DNA of 64,000 bases from Tyto alba (GCF_018691265.1 NW_024881321.1:19445698-19509697), one strand, 5' to 3'. Counted from the stretch's first letter, positions 50,665 through 63,848 are shown. Program-made: numbers and translations. The notes: a model not told the origin generated them from the sequence alone.

Positions 50665-50730
50665 CGCAAGTGGTTGGACCTGATGATCTCCTGAGATCTC
50701 TTCCAGCCTCCACAGTCATACACTCTCATG
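50665..50730 (+). mobile_element. CR1 3'-terminal fragment
   Basis: The segment AGTGGTTGGACCTGATGATC, then TCCTGAGATCTCTTCCAGCC, matches the last block of many CR1 elements (GGTTGGACTAGATGATCTCC, TGAGGTCCCTTCCAACC). The tail that follows (CACAGTCATACACTCTCATGG) is badly decayed. Only some 65 bases remain. It is short, so the call rests on the order of these two blocks. Confidence 0.6.
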
Positions 50731-51302
50731 GCTCAGACAAACGTGATCTGAGAACTCAGTCTGAGTTTCTTTGGCTCAGCATCAGATGTTAAACTAAACT
50801 TCACCTGCTATCAAGATCATCATCCCTCTCATGTTGTTGGTCTGACATAAAGAGTAGGGTAATGAGAGGAGAGAGATCTGTGAATATTGACACAATTTTA
50901 CATCTTATTAAGTTAAGGATCTAGTTCATTTTCTGGCAATAAGGCCAAAATAGCATCTACATAGTTAGAAGCTTGACAGTGAGCCCAGAGCTACACATTT
51001 GCACAGCTGATAATTAAAGCCTATCAACAGGGATTGTAGTGAATTTGGAGATGCTACTGCAAGACATTATCAGTCCTGATATTTATTCATTGAAACATTT
51101 TAAAAACCTGTTCCACTGAAACCTGAACGTTTCACAGAAATTTTTGTCCAATAAGGATGTTTCTCAGCAGCAGTTTGAATTCTGCATTAAAACAAAAGGG
51201 AGAGAAGGAACCTGAATTTTCCAAGGGAGAGACAGAAAAGACTCAGTTCAGTTCATTCCTCAGCTTCATTTAGTTAATCTGGTTTTTTATATGTTTTTCC
51301 TC

Positions 51303-51319
51303 TTTTTTTTTTTTTTTTT
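51303..51319. repeat. Poly(T) tract, 17 bases
   Basis: Seventeen uninterrupted T followed by AATAAAAAATG. On the minus strand it would be a poly(A) run, but no retroposed body precedes it. Confidence 0.9.
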
Positions 51320-52015
51320 AATAAAAAATGTCCAATTGCTTTCACTTCACAGTTTGAACCCTCAAGATTTATTCACAAAGCACAAGAGATGTTTTCCACA
51401 TGGAGTTGCTTGAGGGATTATAGGGAAAAAAAATGGTACTTTACTCCAATTAAGCTAAGCAGAGCTGAAGATAAAGGACTTCTGAATATCTGACTTAGTG
51501 TCTTATACTTTTAAACAGTCCCTCTCAACAGGCTGTAGAGAAGAAAAGAAAAACAATTTACAAGGTATAAATGTAAGATTTTGTTAAATTGAGTGAGTGA
51601 GACAGAGGTCTGATAGTGAATAACTCACTTGGGCTGTTACATTATGTAGGAGTTCTTGTGCTTTTGTTTTCTACAGGACTTATATGTCAGGCATGATTTC
51701 AAAACAAAAATTTCAGACTGATTTTTGTATATTTACAATCAAGTTATATTTAACTTTTTTTTTTAGATCTCTAATAGATCCAGTAGCTGTGAAAATAAGT
51801 GTGTAGAACAATTTTGTAAGGCTTTAGGTCAATATTTGTGCCTGATCATGAATACTTTGATCTGAAGTAAATCATCTGTGGTTTTGCCTGTTTATCTTTC
51901 CGAGGTTAAGTTTTATTAATCTTGTTAGTTTTGTATGTGAGGCTACATGAAGAGGAGAAGTAAATTTTTTCCAATCTTTCAACATACCTTACCATTAGCA
52001 GAGTTGGTTAAAAGC

Positions 52016-52031
52016 ATATATATATATATAA
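52016..52031. repeat. (AT)8 microsatellite
   Basis: Sixteen bases of alternating A and T. Confidence 0.85.
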
Positions 52032-52870
52032 TTGCCAACTAATTTGATGGATATGTTAGCTAAAATTTCAGCATTTAATCTGAAAATCAAGCCATGTGGT
52101 TTTAGTTCAACAACATGAAAAAATAGTGACAAAAACTAATTCATGTGCTTCCCCCCCATATTCGACAACTGCAGGAAAGAAAGCCATGCTAGAGATTCTC
52201 AGAAACATCTATTAAATGGTTTGTGTTTGTTTTGGCTTGTTTTGTTTTTTAAGAGCAGAGTTTTGTTTCCCATGTTTCTAAACAAAATTAGAAGATTTAG
52301 GGCAGTCCAAGAGCTGGTGGAATGTGATTCAAATTCCCTTTTGAGCACTCTCTGTTTGGATAGTGCCTATGGTAATAGTCCTGGTCTGTGTCTGGTCTGT
52401 ACAGATAACTAACAGCAATACTAGTGACCTGTGCTACCTGCTAGATGAGTAGAGAAATAACAAAGCAGATGCTCCTCTAAAGCCTATTTGATAGCTTTAT
52501 TCCATCACAATGAACAGCAATAGTCAATCACAATTTTTTTCTTATGTTTGGAGGCATTTCAATCCAAGACTTAGTTGAACTCAGTGTAGGGAAGTCCTCC
52601 AGCAGCACCTATGCAGGTCTTATTTTGAAGCCAGGGAGGCTGCAGAGCAACATTGGGCTTCACACTTGAGCTGCCTCTCCTCTATCCCCATGTGCATGAG
52701 ATTCCCTGTCTGCTTTTGGGCAGACTTGGTTAAGCCAACATCCTGGGCAGAAAGCAGAAGTGCCAGTGAAAGGCTTCGAAGCTTCTCTTTTTGAGAGGAA
52801 GACATAATAATATCTGAAAATAAAAAAGCTGAAACTCAGAGAGGCACCTCTCTAAATCTTTTAATGAATT

Positions 52871-52886
52871 AAAAAAAAAAAAAAAA
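52871..52886. repeat. Poly(A) tract, 16 bases
   Basis: Sixteen uninterrupted A after TTAATGAATT. No insertion structure visible. Confidence 0.9.
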
Positions 52887-54510
52887 CCAAACACAAATCT
52901 GGAGAAATTATCTGAACTCCCCTTGCTGTAGATTGACTCTGTAACTGCATTATTGTGTTGCATTATCATTCCTTTTAGAAACACTGTAATAAAGCATACA
53001 CACTTATCAAATCACAGAAGTGGAGTTAGAGAAATAAACTTCACAGACAAAATGAAGTAGCCGTTCCCTGAACTAAGTTTCTCTTACGTAGAGGTAACCC
53101 AATATATCATTGAAAGCCAATTTAACAGTAAATTAAAAGATCTCTATTTCTATAGGAAATAGACTGGGCCACTGAGCAGTCAAGCCATTTTATTTTTAAA
53201 TAGCAAATTTCATGCAATGCTTCCAAAGAGAAGTGAAGAGTGAGCTATGAATGCATTCTTACACCCCAGTCAGTGCAGGAAGAGATCAGGGAAACAGGTG
53301 AATGCAACTGATGGAGAGTTTTATGATACTTTCTGGGAGTACTTGAGACTTGAGAAAGGTAACAGCTGTGTTACCCTGAAGTGAGACTTCTTAGCTTAAC
53401 AGTATAACATAGTCTATATACAACAGATAGCATAGCAGCTCCTTCACAGAATATCTCCCATATTTGAGGTATACAAAATGAAATAAATTGCTAGTGAGTG
53501 GCTGTAAGAGTTAACCTAACCAGTTAGAGAACAGTTATGCAAAATTCCCACTGACTTAAGAGGTCCAGGATCGGGTCCATAATGACTAAAAGATAGCATG
53601 ACTCTTTTAGCAATGAAAAACAATGTTGATTATTTTTCCTATGGGGGGAAAAAAAATAAAATCACTAACATAAGTACTAGAAACTAAAGAAAAAATAATG
53701 CAATGCATTCAAGCATTAATACTGCAACCGAAATACATGGTACTGCTAAAACAAGTGACTTTCATAGCAATGTAACAAGGACCCACCAAAAAAGACAGAA
53801 GTGTGACCGGCATGAACGGCAAGTCTGATCGTCTGTAACCTGAGAACATCGATAACATCTTCACTTGCAAATAAAACTGCTTTTTGTGCTAAGCAGCAGA
53901 GCTGACAGGCCTCAATCAATGTAGAGATTATGCCACCTTCTGGTCATCACACAGATGACAGCTCCTTGTATTTGTAGACCTGTCCATTCATCAACAGTTC
54001 ATGCAAAACTTGCTTTGCAGGCATGAAAAAGCTAGCCACAAGTGCTATACTCTTTCCTTTTTCGTTTTCATGAATGTCCTTTACTGACTGCTACCAACCA
54101 AATGCCTTATATAACTGCAACAGCAGATAATACAGTGCAATAGATTGTATTTTTTAGGAGAGAGAAAGATATGGGATTTTTTCTTTTAGTTCCACTGCTA
54201 TATTGCTAATTACCATGAAATTCTTAAGTTTGGGGATGCTTACTCAGATGAACCTTGGCATAGCATCTGTTTCTTATATTCAATTTGACTAAACTGGAAG
54301 AATTTGCTATAACTCTGCATAATTTGGCAATCCTGCTCCACTAATCCCCGGACAACTGTTAAATATACAATTCTCCAAGAATTCCAAGTTGGGTAAATTC
54401 TATTTTAGCTGCCTATTTTTCTGTAGCTATTGACTAAGTCATCTAATAAGTATTGTTTGGTAGAAACAGCTGGGAACAGTTGTTGTATTTTTTCCTAGAA
54501 ATAAATGTGG

Positions 54511-54602
54511 GGTTTTGTGTTTTTTTTTTTTTTGTTTGTTTGGTTGGTTGGTTGGTTGTTTTGTTTGGTCGTTGTTTTGTTTTGTTTTGTTTTGTTTTTT
54601 TT
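54511..54602 (+). repeat. Composite (T)n-(GTTT)n-(GGTT)n-(TTTTG)n microsatellite
   Basis: A T14 run leads into GTTTGTTT, then four GGTT units, a TGTTTTG-rich stretch, and four to five TTTTG units ending in T8. The overlapping hydrophobic frames are translations of this simple DNA. Confidence 0.92.
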
Positions 54603-57600
54603 CCCAAGGCAAATTACTTTAAAAAATCACATCAATTTGAAATATGTGTTCTGCTTAGTAACCATAAGACAAAGTAGACTGTGGTACAGATTTCCTTCCC
54701 AAAGCAGAAATTCTAAGGCTGAATTATTTGGAAAACTTCTTAGGGACTAATACAGATTTCAGCCTGGTGGATTACATGACAGGAGAGATTCTTTATGCAT
54801 CCTTTCAAATAGAAGCCAGATCAGACCTACAACGGAAAGCCCCATGGATCTTCCTTTCTTTTGATTTCTTTTTTTTCCACACTGCCAGACTCCTCAAATT
54901 CTACCTATTCTTATGCTTATATCAACCAGTCAGTTTAAAAAAGTTCCTCTGTCGGTCTTGATCACCTTTTCTGCTATCATTGCTGCTTTTTGAGATAAGT
55001 TAGGACCCCCTAGGGAAACACTGTACCTATGCCTGTTACCACTAATTGACTTCCACATTGCTTTCTAGAACTGCTGCCTTCAGCCCTCTACTCTTATGGG
55101 TAAGGACTGCGTGAATGGATTGTTATTAACTCTCCTCCCAGCCAATACAGGCAGGAGATCTAAATAAAACTCAAATATTTAAATCCACTTGGGTAATTTG
55201 GATTGCATACTCTCAATGTAAGTTCCCAAAACACATCTTTACAGTACTTACTTCCCATTTATTTACCATCCTTCTTCTTCGGACCTTAATAATGTAAGAC
55301 AAACCATTGGTCTGATTTGTACAGTTCTGAAACATAGTCATTGTTTTCAATTATTTTTCACATTATAGTCTCTGATCATTTATTTTTTATGCTTAGTTAT
55401 GCTAATTAGGTTAAAAGCCTCCAGTTGTAAGTATTTTTCTTTCACAGTGTTTGAAAGTTATTTTATATAGGCTGTGACAATCCATGTGTTTATAAATTAA
55501 CAGGATATAATATTCTAAAATGTCTAGCCAGTGGAGAATAAAACAATAATGGTAGGTATTTTTTAAATTTCTTTTCAGTGGAAAAAAATCATGTAAGTAC
55601 AGAATGGAATTTGCATAACTGACAATTAATGAATTATTTGAGTAGAGTACTAAACTAAATACTGAAAAGTTGTTTAAATAACACATTTATCACTTTCATT
55701 AGACTTTTTAAATTGTTCTCACTGAATCACATAGTCACATGAATGACTATTTCAGCCATTGTTCCAGAAAATGCACCAATGAAGAAATAATTCTAGCTTT
55801 TATCATAATTTAGGTGAAATTTACACACAAAAAGATATTTCCTGCTCAGGAAAAAAAATAATATTATAGAGAAGATATTAAATTGTAAATGATTTGATAA
55901 CAAAGATGATTACATATGAATGATGATAACCCAGTGATATGCATTTTTTGTGTGTCCTTAGTGAAGGTAGAGAGGTTTGCTGAGGTAACTGGAGACTGTA
56001 GCATAAGTGTATGCAATCCTAAATTTTATTTAGAGCTCAGCCTTGCATTAATACAAATCCAGGTCACTTGCCAATCTGCCTAGAATTTACTTAAAACAAG
56101 AGATAGTCTCCAAGGTCATTTAAGATGAAGAATCATAACGAAAGTCAGAGCTTCCCAGTGAATACGCTTCTGTTATGATTTTGAATATGGGATCAGGCTC
56201 TGCAGACTTGCCCTGAAGTGCTTTGTTTTCAGTCACCTGAGATCCAACAAAAGCTTGATGGGCCTATAGTTATCTTAAATCTTACAACATAATGAATCTT
56301 AATGTGTCCATTTTTAAGAACACATAATCAGAATGAAATGCAAAGAATAAAATGATAAACACAGGGATATGAAGTGTCAGTTCTGCTCACATAATGTGTA
56401 ACTGCTGCCACTTAGTACAAGGTGAATAATTAGTTCAGATGTGTTCACTTTACCTCACATTCCTTGATCTGATATTTTAATGGCAAAATGACACCTAGCT
56501 GCATCTTAAAAATAGCAGTGAACTTCTGGTCTCCTAAAAAGGAAATAGATTAAATGAATTTTTGCAAGAATTTTTTTCTGCTGCCCCCAGATTGCACCAT
56601 CTCAGATATTGCATACCTCTCAAGGTGGTACCTGTGACTCTAACTTTCATTTCCATTGGTATATCTCTCCTTGTATGTGGAGATGACATTTTTCTCTATA
56701 CATACTTTGAAACAAAACTTACTGAGCCAAGTGAGTTAGAAGATGGTGCATGGTTACTGGAATTAGAGAAGGCTACCCAGTGACATTCATGATGCTTGTA
56801 GCAGGTCTTCTTCAATCTGCCTAAAGAAAAGCTATGGGATGCATCTTTGAGCATCATGCAGGATTCCTCTTAAGGTAAAGGAGAAAATTTTCAGGAGGTA
56901 AAGGAGGAATCAACTCATGAATCTTGGGTCACTGGGGATGCCACTGGAGGTAGCAAAAGATTTTGCAAATCTTTTAGCAAAAGTACTCTAGATTTATTCA
57001 TTCTTGTATTTGTTACAGTTAAAATATATACACAGTGGAAAAACAAATAGAAAATCCCCAGCATGACAAAAGACTTTATCATCAGTTTTCCATGATAAGT
57101 GAGCTAACACAGTGCAATTCTATACAAAGGCAAAGCTTGCCTACATTGATTATCTTTGGTTTATCTCATCTTTTTTTCTCAAAACTGAAATAGTTCACTT
57201 TATTTTTTTTTCCCCTCTCACACTAAAGAAAAAAAATGCTTTGTCATGATTTTTAGATTTCCAGGTGATCCATGACATTTGACAGAGCACCATAAGGAAA
57301 GACCAGAAAGCATGCAGGGATTAATGACATTTTTGCCAAGTAATGAATTCTACGGGCTTGGAAACCTGGCATTTTGCATTTTGTCAAGATCAGAGCCATT
57401 TTTAAGCTGTTTAAGTTGTGATTATTTTCTCACATCTGTTTCCTTGAAAACTAATTGTAGATTTGAAGTTGCCGTTTTTAAATAATTCATAAAAACATAA
57501 ATCCAGAGGAAAGTGGCAAAAGTATACAGGAACCCCGTGAAGCACAAAGAAAAGGGTCAAGTCAGCTGTAGCTATCTGAGGGCTTCTCCTAATCCTGAAG

Positions 57601-58399
57601 TACTTAATTAGGCCTGTCTGACTGTTTGGCCCTGGGTTGACTTTTTCTTTCAAGAGAGCTGTTGACCTGATGGTATATTAAAACACACTCAGCTGTAGCT
57701 TCAAAATGGTTATTGAAAACATTTGTAAATGCTGTTGTTTTGGCAATAGGGGTGAAAAAATTGTAGACTAGCTAGTGAAACTCATACATTTATAATTTTT
57801 TTTCATGTTACTGAATAGCCTTTTAGCTCTACCAATTACACAGATCAGCTAGACAACATCATTTAATGTAGGCAACAAAATGCCCAGAAGATCTTTATCT
57901 ATGAAAACAAGAGCTTCCACAAGTTTTGGAGGGTCTCCCAACCAGGCAATTAATTGAACTAATTCAACTGAGCCTTTATAAAGTTTATAGCTTCTGGAAT
58001 TATTGCTGAGTTTACAGAAGCATTTTAAAGATTACATGCTCAAAACTTCTAGATCAATTATTTTACAGTAAGAGTAGATCTCTTGTTTTAAAATGCTTCT
58101 TTGTGCTGATCTATCATTTTTCCAAATATAGGCTATTTTTGCAGAACTAATTAGTAACTTATGCCCTGGAGAAAATTCTGTCTGTTAGTTTGTCCTCTTC
58201 TTAGAAAAAAGAATTTTTACACTTTTATTCACAGGAAGAAACTCATCTTCTGTTAAGATAGTTAGAAGGAAGAATTAGAAGGGAAAAAAAAAAACAACCC
58301 AGCCTCAACAGGGCTGCAGCTAAAGCTGTTTTGAGAAGGAAAAGGGTTTTATCTTTCGCTTGTTTGCTAGACCAAGGCTCTCCCCCTAAGAGCGGTTCA

Positions 58400-58900
58400 A
58401 ATGAGCATTCCTATGATTATTAACACTGCCCTCCTCTTAATATTTGGATGTGACTTCTCCCCTCTCCCCCTCAGCATGGTACCAAGCAGGCTCCTGTTTT
58501 ATATTTTGTTGTTGAAAGGGAAGCTGTCAGGGTTGACATTCTGAAATATCCATCTGGCTCCTTAAATGCTATCATGTCTCTTTTGTTTTCCCAAGTCTCC
58601 GATGAGAAGATGTTTGTCACTTAATTGCTGCTGAGGATCACAGATGATGGTTTATAGGTTTAGGCAAATTGCAGGCAGCACTTTGTTAACAAACGGTAGA
58701 ACACAATGGTACTTCATAATTATCCTATAGAGCTCAATTGGCCCTTAACGGCACCTGCATGTACAGCATCAGGGAGCCTTGTTTCAACACAAAAGCTCCT
58801 TCTTGTTAATTAACCTGTGTGCACTTGTTACAAATGAAACCTATTTGTTTCCACTTAATATATTTGCAGCTAGTTTAAATATTCATTTATTATTATGCTT
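58400..58900. other. Possible conserved non-coding element (inference)
   Basis: About 500 bases without repeats or codable frames, of even base composition and high word complexity. It is dense in AT-core motifs used by developmental factors: a TTAATTAA palindrome at 58806-58813, TTTGTTAAC-type words near 58682, and TTTAAATATTCATTTATT near 58875. This is a composition-based guess; conservation cannot be judged from one sequence. Confidence 0.25.
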
Positions 58901-59215
58901 GTTAAGTGAGGAGTGGAGAAGAATAGTTTGGATCACTTTCATTAGTATGCATTGAGCTTAAAAGAGGTAGCAAATAGACCAATATGTCAAGTGTGTTCTT
59001 TTGTGCTTTCCTTCTTCCTGCTCTGTAGGCTCCCAAATTAGGCTAACAAAGATGTATATCCATTGCTGATTGAAATAATACAAAAGGAATGAGAAATATA
59101 GGAGCCTCTGTGAAAAATCAACTATTTCTCTGAAAGGGGCTTTGTACAAAATGACAAATGAAATTCATTCTAGGTAAAAAAAATACCTTTTATTGCATAT
59201 TTAAAATGAGTATGT

Positions 59216-59228
59216 ACACACACACACA
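59216..59228 (+). repeat. Short (AC)n microsatellite
   Basis: Six and a half AC units. A simple repeat. Confidence 0.85.
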
Positions 59229-60383
59229 GATTTTATTTGTATGTAAAAAGCTGCAAAATAAAACCGAATCCAGTATATTTAAATGTTATGCCTTTATTCA
59301 TGCTGTTCTAGCACAGATGCCTTTTAATCTTTAACCAAAGAATTTACTTCTATTTTACCCTTATGAACAAAGCAACCTTTACTCTTTAACTGATAGAAAT
59401 CATTGTGTGTTTATTAGAGACTATAAGTACATATAAAGGGCCATTAATTCAATTGCATAAAGAGATTAATGAACAGTGTTTGTTGCTGTCTTGCATTTTA
59501 CTGAAGAATATTCTCAATGATTTCACTCCCGATACTAGGAAAAGATAGTCTCTCTCAAATATTGATTTTTGATTATCTGTTCCTTTTTGAGTAGCTTTGT
59601 GGCCTGAAGATTTTCAAAGAGTTTCTTTTTAGTGTAAGTAGTCCCACAAATAATATATCTTGCAAGGCAGATGTAGTGATTAGTGAGAAAAAGCTCAAGT
59701 TTTTGCCTGCTTTTTGCTTAACTTTTAAAAGTTATTTCTCAAGTATATCACTGCAAGAGAATCTTATCCAATACAGCAGAGTCCCTTCTGAAAGGAAACA
59801 CAAAGGATGATTGTTTTCTCTTCATTAGCCAGTGTGAATCCTGAATAATCCCCTTTTCTTCTAAGTGATTTACACCAGCAGCACTGACAGTAGGATCCAG
59901 TCCAGAGAATTTGCCCCTTCACATCTCAGTATAAGCAAATCAACATATTAAAGCTAGATGGAGGAGTGGGGAGGAAAATTTAGTCTGCAGATTAGTTCTT
60001 GTAACTGCACACTGAAAACTGTCAAAAATACACTTACTTATTGATGTAAAATGCATTCCAACAGCTGCTAATCAATTGCTGTGATTCTTCTGCTTCAAAA
60101 TTGGTCCAATAATGCATTTTAGAATAGGTCAATACTACCTCCTACATAGACTAATACATCTAATTTCTTTCAATTCATCATGATCATATATTCTGGCCAT
60201 TTTATATAAAATTTCAACTTGCCAAGGGGAATTAATAGCACAGTAAATTGTAAGTTACTTGTATGATATACACTTAGAAGAAATATAAGTCAATATGGCT
60301 CAATAATGCAACAATTAAAAGGGGAAAAGAAAGCTATACAGTTAAGTTGTGTGTATGTTTTTGTGTGTGGTCATTTCATATGA

Positions 60384-60406
60384 GTGTGTGTATATATATA
60401 TATATA
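60384..60406 (+). repeat. (GT)n(AT)n compound microsatellite
   Basis: GTGTGTG runs directly into eight AT units, then T-rich sequence. Confidence 0.9.
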
Positions 60407-63400
60407 TTTTAGAAGGGAAATCAGTGTTCATGTGACCTATCAGGTTGAGAATCAAAGTGGTATAAATATTCTCTAAAGTTGTAAATATTCTCTAGTCACA
60501 GAATAAGTGTGATAGATTTTTTAGGAAAGAAAGCTTCAGCACGTCATCCTTCTGAAACACTTTGAGTTTTCCATACTGAGAATATCTTTAAGAAGCATAT
60601 ATTACAATTTTCTTCCTTTAATTATAATTTCATTGATGAGGCTTCCAATATGTAAATGTAGAAATGGTCCTTATGCTGTATATGTATCTCTTAGGTTACA
60701 AATGGCACTAAGTCAGCAGCCATTTTTGATTTCACTGATTCACAGTGGATTTCAATAGTTATTTAGAAGTGAAAGTGCTTATCAGGTCAATGAACATTCA
60801 CAGCCTTAATGAACTCTCATTAAAATATCTCTTGTCTTCAACAGCCCCAAATCATTGCAGGTCTCCAGCATGAATTCTTCAGGTATTTCTGAAGCAGGTG
60901 GGATTCTGAGCCATTGTTTTTGCTGCTTCTCTGTTGCTGTGATGCTCTCAGGCCTCCTGGCAATTCGCACAGTTACAAAAACATAGAAAACCCTGCTGCA
61001 GCCTGCATATATGGCATCTTGGGTCCACAACAGAATCTGTGAGGAGCAAAAGAGTACAACTTCGAGCAGTCCGAACTATGGCTATCACTATTAAAGTGAG
61101 CTATATTTTAGGCCCTTTTCATCTCTCCCAAATGCATCCTGCTAGTGAGAAGTTTCACAGTCCCTCTTTAGATATACTTGCACAGTCCGTAGAGCAGATC
61201 ACTGGGCTACAGTCCTCTGTTTTTCACCTGTGAAAAAGCAGCAAATCCAGCTGTATTTGGTGCCTGCAAGGCCATTTCTTCAAAACAGAGCATTATTTAT
61301 TTATTGCAGAGTACACAGCACTCTGAGAAGGGAGATAAAACAGTGGAAGACCTATTTCTGAATCTTGCTTATTCCTGTGAGTTTTGTTAACTTTTTTTTT
61401 GGAGCGGACACCCCTTTCCTAGCCTAGGAGATAAAGGCAGTTGCTGCTTCCCTTCCTTTCACTGCCTCCATGCAGCATTTTCTTACAACTAACTACTCCC
61501 CACGCCACCCTTCTTTAGCCAGGGATTTATTTCTTTTCTAAACAATTTAATTTTCTTTTTTCTCTGAGGCTTTGGTCAGGGAAAGTACACCTGTTTGCCT
61601 GACTGGAGACAAGCAGGTGCCTGTCTTACAGTTAATAGCTCCCTGCCTTCTTCCCTGTCACTTGGCATTTCTCTGGAGATAGCTCATCTCTGTTGTTTTA
61701 TTTCTAGCTTGGTTTTTTCCTTGCAGCCTCTTTGACTTAATTCTCTGTAGTCAGGTGGAATAATATCAAGCTAGAAAATGTAGGTACATACTGCATTCAG
61801 AGAAAATAATACTGCTATCTCCCTCATTAGCCTCAGAGGAGTTTATGACTCAGAAGATAAAAGAAGTGGGAAGCACTTACAATAAAAACTGTGTTCTAGA
61901 AGGGGGGATTTTAAGGCAGGATTTTTGTTAAGATGGGGACCTGTTACCCCCTACGTAGCTCACTGGTATGTGTACCACTACTGACGGGGCAGGTGGGTCT
62001 TATTTTTCATCTCCTTCTTGCTTCAGATTCTGTACTCCTGCACCCATCCTCAAATGTCCACATCAGGCTGTTCTCTACAGCCATGAGTAATATTTTGTTC
62101 ATATTGGTTTCACACTTTCAATATATGAAGCTGTTTCCACTGTGTTCACTGCTATAACCAGTGATAAAACCTGTCTATGTGTCTATTCTGACACAGCCAA
62201 CCCCACTGTGTCCACAGTCTCATCTATGTGCTTCCTCTGTCCACCAACCTTCCTTTCATATTAGGAAAGGTATATGCTGCACTGCATCTGCTTTAAGCAT
62301 TTTCCAGCCTCTTTTCTATAAGGGCTGCCCAGCTGATGCTGACCAAGGAAGAATCTCTTGACAGGTAGTAATGTTACAGCAGTGTGGGTCATTGAGAGGC
62401 TGGAAGAGTGCTAAAATTCTGCATATCTTGTTATGTGACAGCTTTTTTTATGACATGTACAGCCCCTAGTCTCATTTGCTGCTGCATATATTCAGGAATC
62501 AAGTGCCTACTGTAACAGCATACTGCAGCCACTGAGACGTGCAGTCATGAAGGTTAGAATCTGCCTGGACAGTGGGAAGTGTGCTTCATCTTCTTGCAGA
62601 ACTACTTGGCATCAATAACTACTGAGTGGGAAATGTACCCCTTCTTTTCCTACTACCTACCCTATGAACACAAATAAAATCCTATTATTAAGATTTACAT
62701 TTCTGTCTGCTCCTGATGGACCTCTGAGTAGAAATACTTTCTTCACCACACTACTCAAATATAGGTCTTGGTTCTTAAAATCTGTATATATTGTGTTGGT
62801 ATGGGACTGCCCATATCAACACAGTATATACAGAGAAAAGCGAGTGCTTCCACAACTGAATTCACTGCTAGTGAGCTTTCCCATAGTATAGAAATAATTT
62901 TGGAAATGTAAGATTCAAAAATATTAAAGCTTGAAGTGAAATTCACAGAGCATTGTTCTGGATTTAAACCCCTCCCAGAGTACACGGATAATGTTAGGTA
63001 CTTCATACTGACGGTATGATCAGAAGAACAATCACCAGAACTAGGTTACTGGGGGCCACATTGCCCCGGCTGGCTAATCTGAAATGAGTAGAAGAGGAAT
63101 GCATTTTATATCCCAGCAGCTCAGGGGCCTGCTCACTGAAGAGCCAACATCAGCCTAAATTCATACCCTCAAATTGTCTTTCCTGATACAGATAACTGCA
63201 TCATTTCCCTTTCAAAAAACAGTCTTTCTTGAAAATGCCTCCACAGTACAGCTTTCCCTTTTGATGGCTAGAAGACTCCACCTTAAAGAAGACATGGATT
63301 TAATTCCCCTTCCATTGGCAGAAGTTCAAACCCACCATTCTCAACTCTCAAGGGATGCCCTAATCAATGAGCAACCATCTGTCTGGGGTAGGAGGGGAGG

Positions 63401-63459
63401 TCTTGCTCCACTTCCCTTACTGGTGTCCTCCCACTACATGGGGAGAAGATGTCATGATT

Positions 63460-63540
63460 AATTGGGCTTAGTAGTTAAATCACTCACCTGAGAACAGGGG
63501 AGATTCTGATTCCTACTCCTAGTTCAAACGTTGATTCCGC
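63460..63540 (+). repeat. Second tRNA-like / SINE-like relic
   Basis: The plus strand reads GGGCTTAGTAGTTAAATCAC, then TCACCTGAGAACAGGGGAGA and TTCTGATTCCTACTCC. This has the layout of degenerate tRNA-derived repeats (a TAGTGGTTAGAGCAC-like A box, then GGGAGA and a GGTTCxxxTCC-like B box). It lacks acceptor pairing. Evidence is weak and by pattern only. Confidence 0.35.
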
Positions 63541-63648
63541 AGTAAGTAAAATGCACTTCATGTAAATAAGTTTTCACACCTTTGGATACACTAATAGTTG
63601 TAAGCATGGTGAATGTCTACAGATTTGTATTAATACATATAAATGCAT

Positions 63649-63674
63649 GTGTGTGTGTATATATATATATATAT
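63649..63674 (+). repeat. (GT)n(AT)n compound microsatellite
   Basis: Six GT units run into about seven AT units. Same architecture as the tract at 60384-60406, 3.3 kb away. Confidence 0.9.
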
Positions 63675-63820
63675 GCATATGAAATTAACACCCTGAAATC
63701 CTTTTACTATATTGACAACAGAAACAGTACACAATAATCAAATTTAACAAATCCTAGTAAAAACCATTTTTGACCAAAAAAATTTTCCACTTGATTTTTT
63801 AAAGAAATCATGTTTGCATA

Positions 63821-63848
63821 GAAAATAAAAAAACAAAAACAAAAACCC
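63821..63848 (+). repeat. A-rich low-complexity tract
   Basis: AAAATAAAAAAACAAAAAC-type sequence ending in CCCC. Simple repeat. Confidence 0.8.

Larger units (their letters stand above)
50731..58399. other. Gene-free stretch
   Basis: No gene recognised. It has several simple repeats: T17 at 51303-51319, (TA)8 at 52016-52031, A16 at 52871-52886 and a T/TTTG/GGTT composite at 54511-54602. Open frames near 52143 and 54453 run through these low-complexity tracts. Confidence 0.5.
58901..63459. other. Gene-free stretch
   Basis: No exon supported. A (CA)n tract lies at 59216-59228 and a (GT)n(AT)n tract at 60384-60406. A minus-strand frame at 60806-61030 (74 codons) is mildly protein-like but has no recognisable domain. 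Pyrimidine-rich DNA occurs at about 61380-61740. Confidence 0.5.

Noticed and set aside
54453..54750. Two overlapping frames rich in Phe, Leu, Val and Gly that look like a membrane protein
   Set aside because: They are translations of the T/TTTG/GGTT microsatellite.
60806..61030. 74-codon minus-strand frame with a protein-like middle part
   Set aside because: I could not match it to any family, and there are no clear splice sites or neighbours. Short and unsupported.
61955..62010. TAGCTCACTGGTATG resembling a tRNA D-arm
   Set aside because: Only the A-box-like word is present; no anticodon arm, B box or acceptor pairing could be built.
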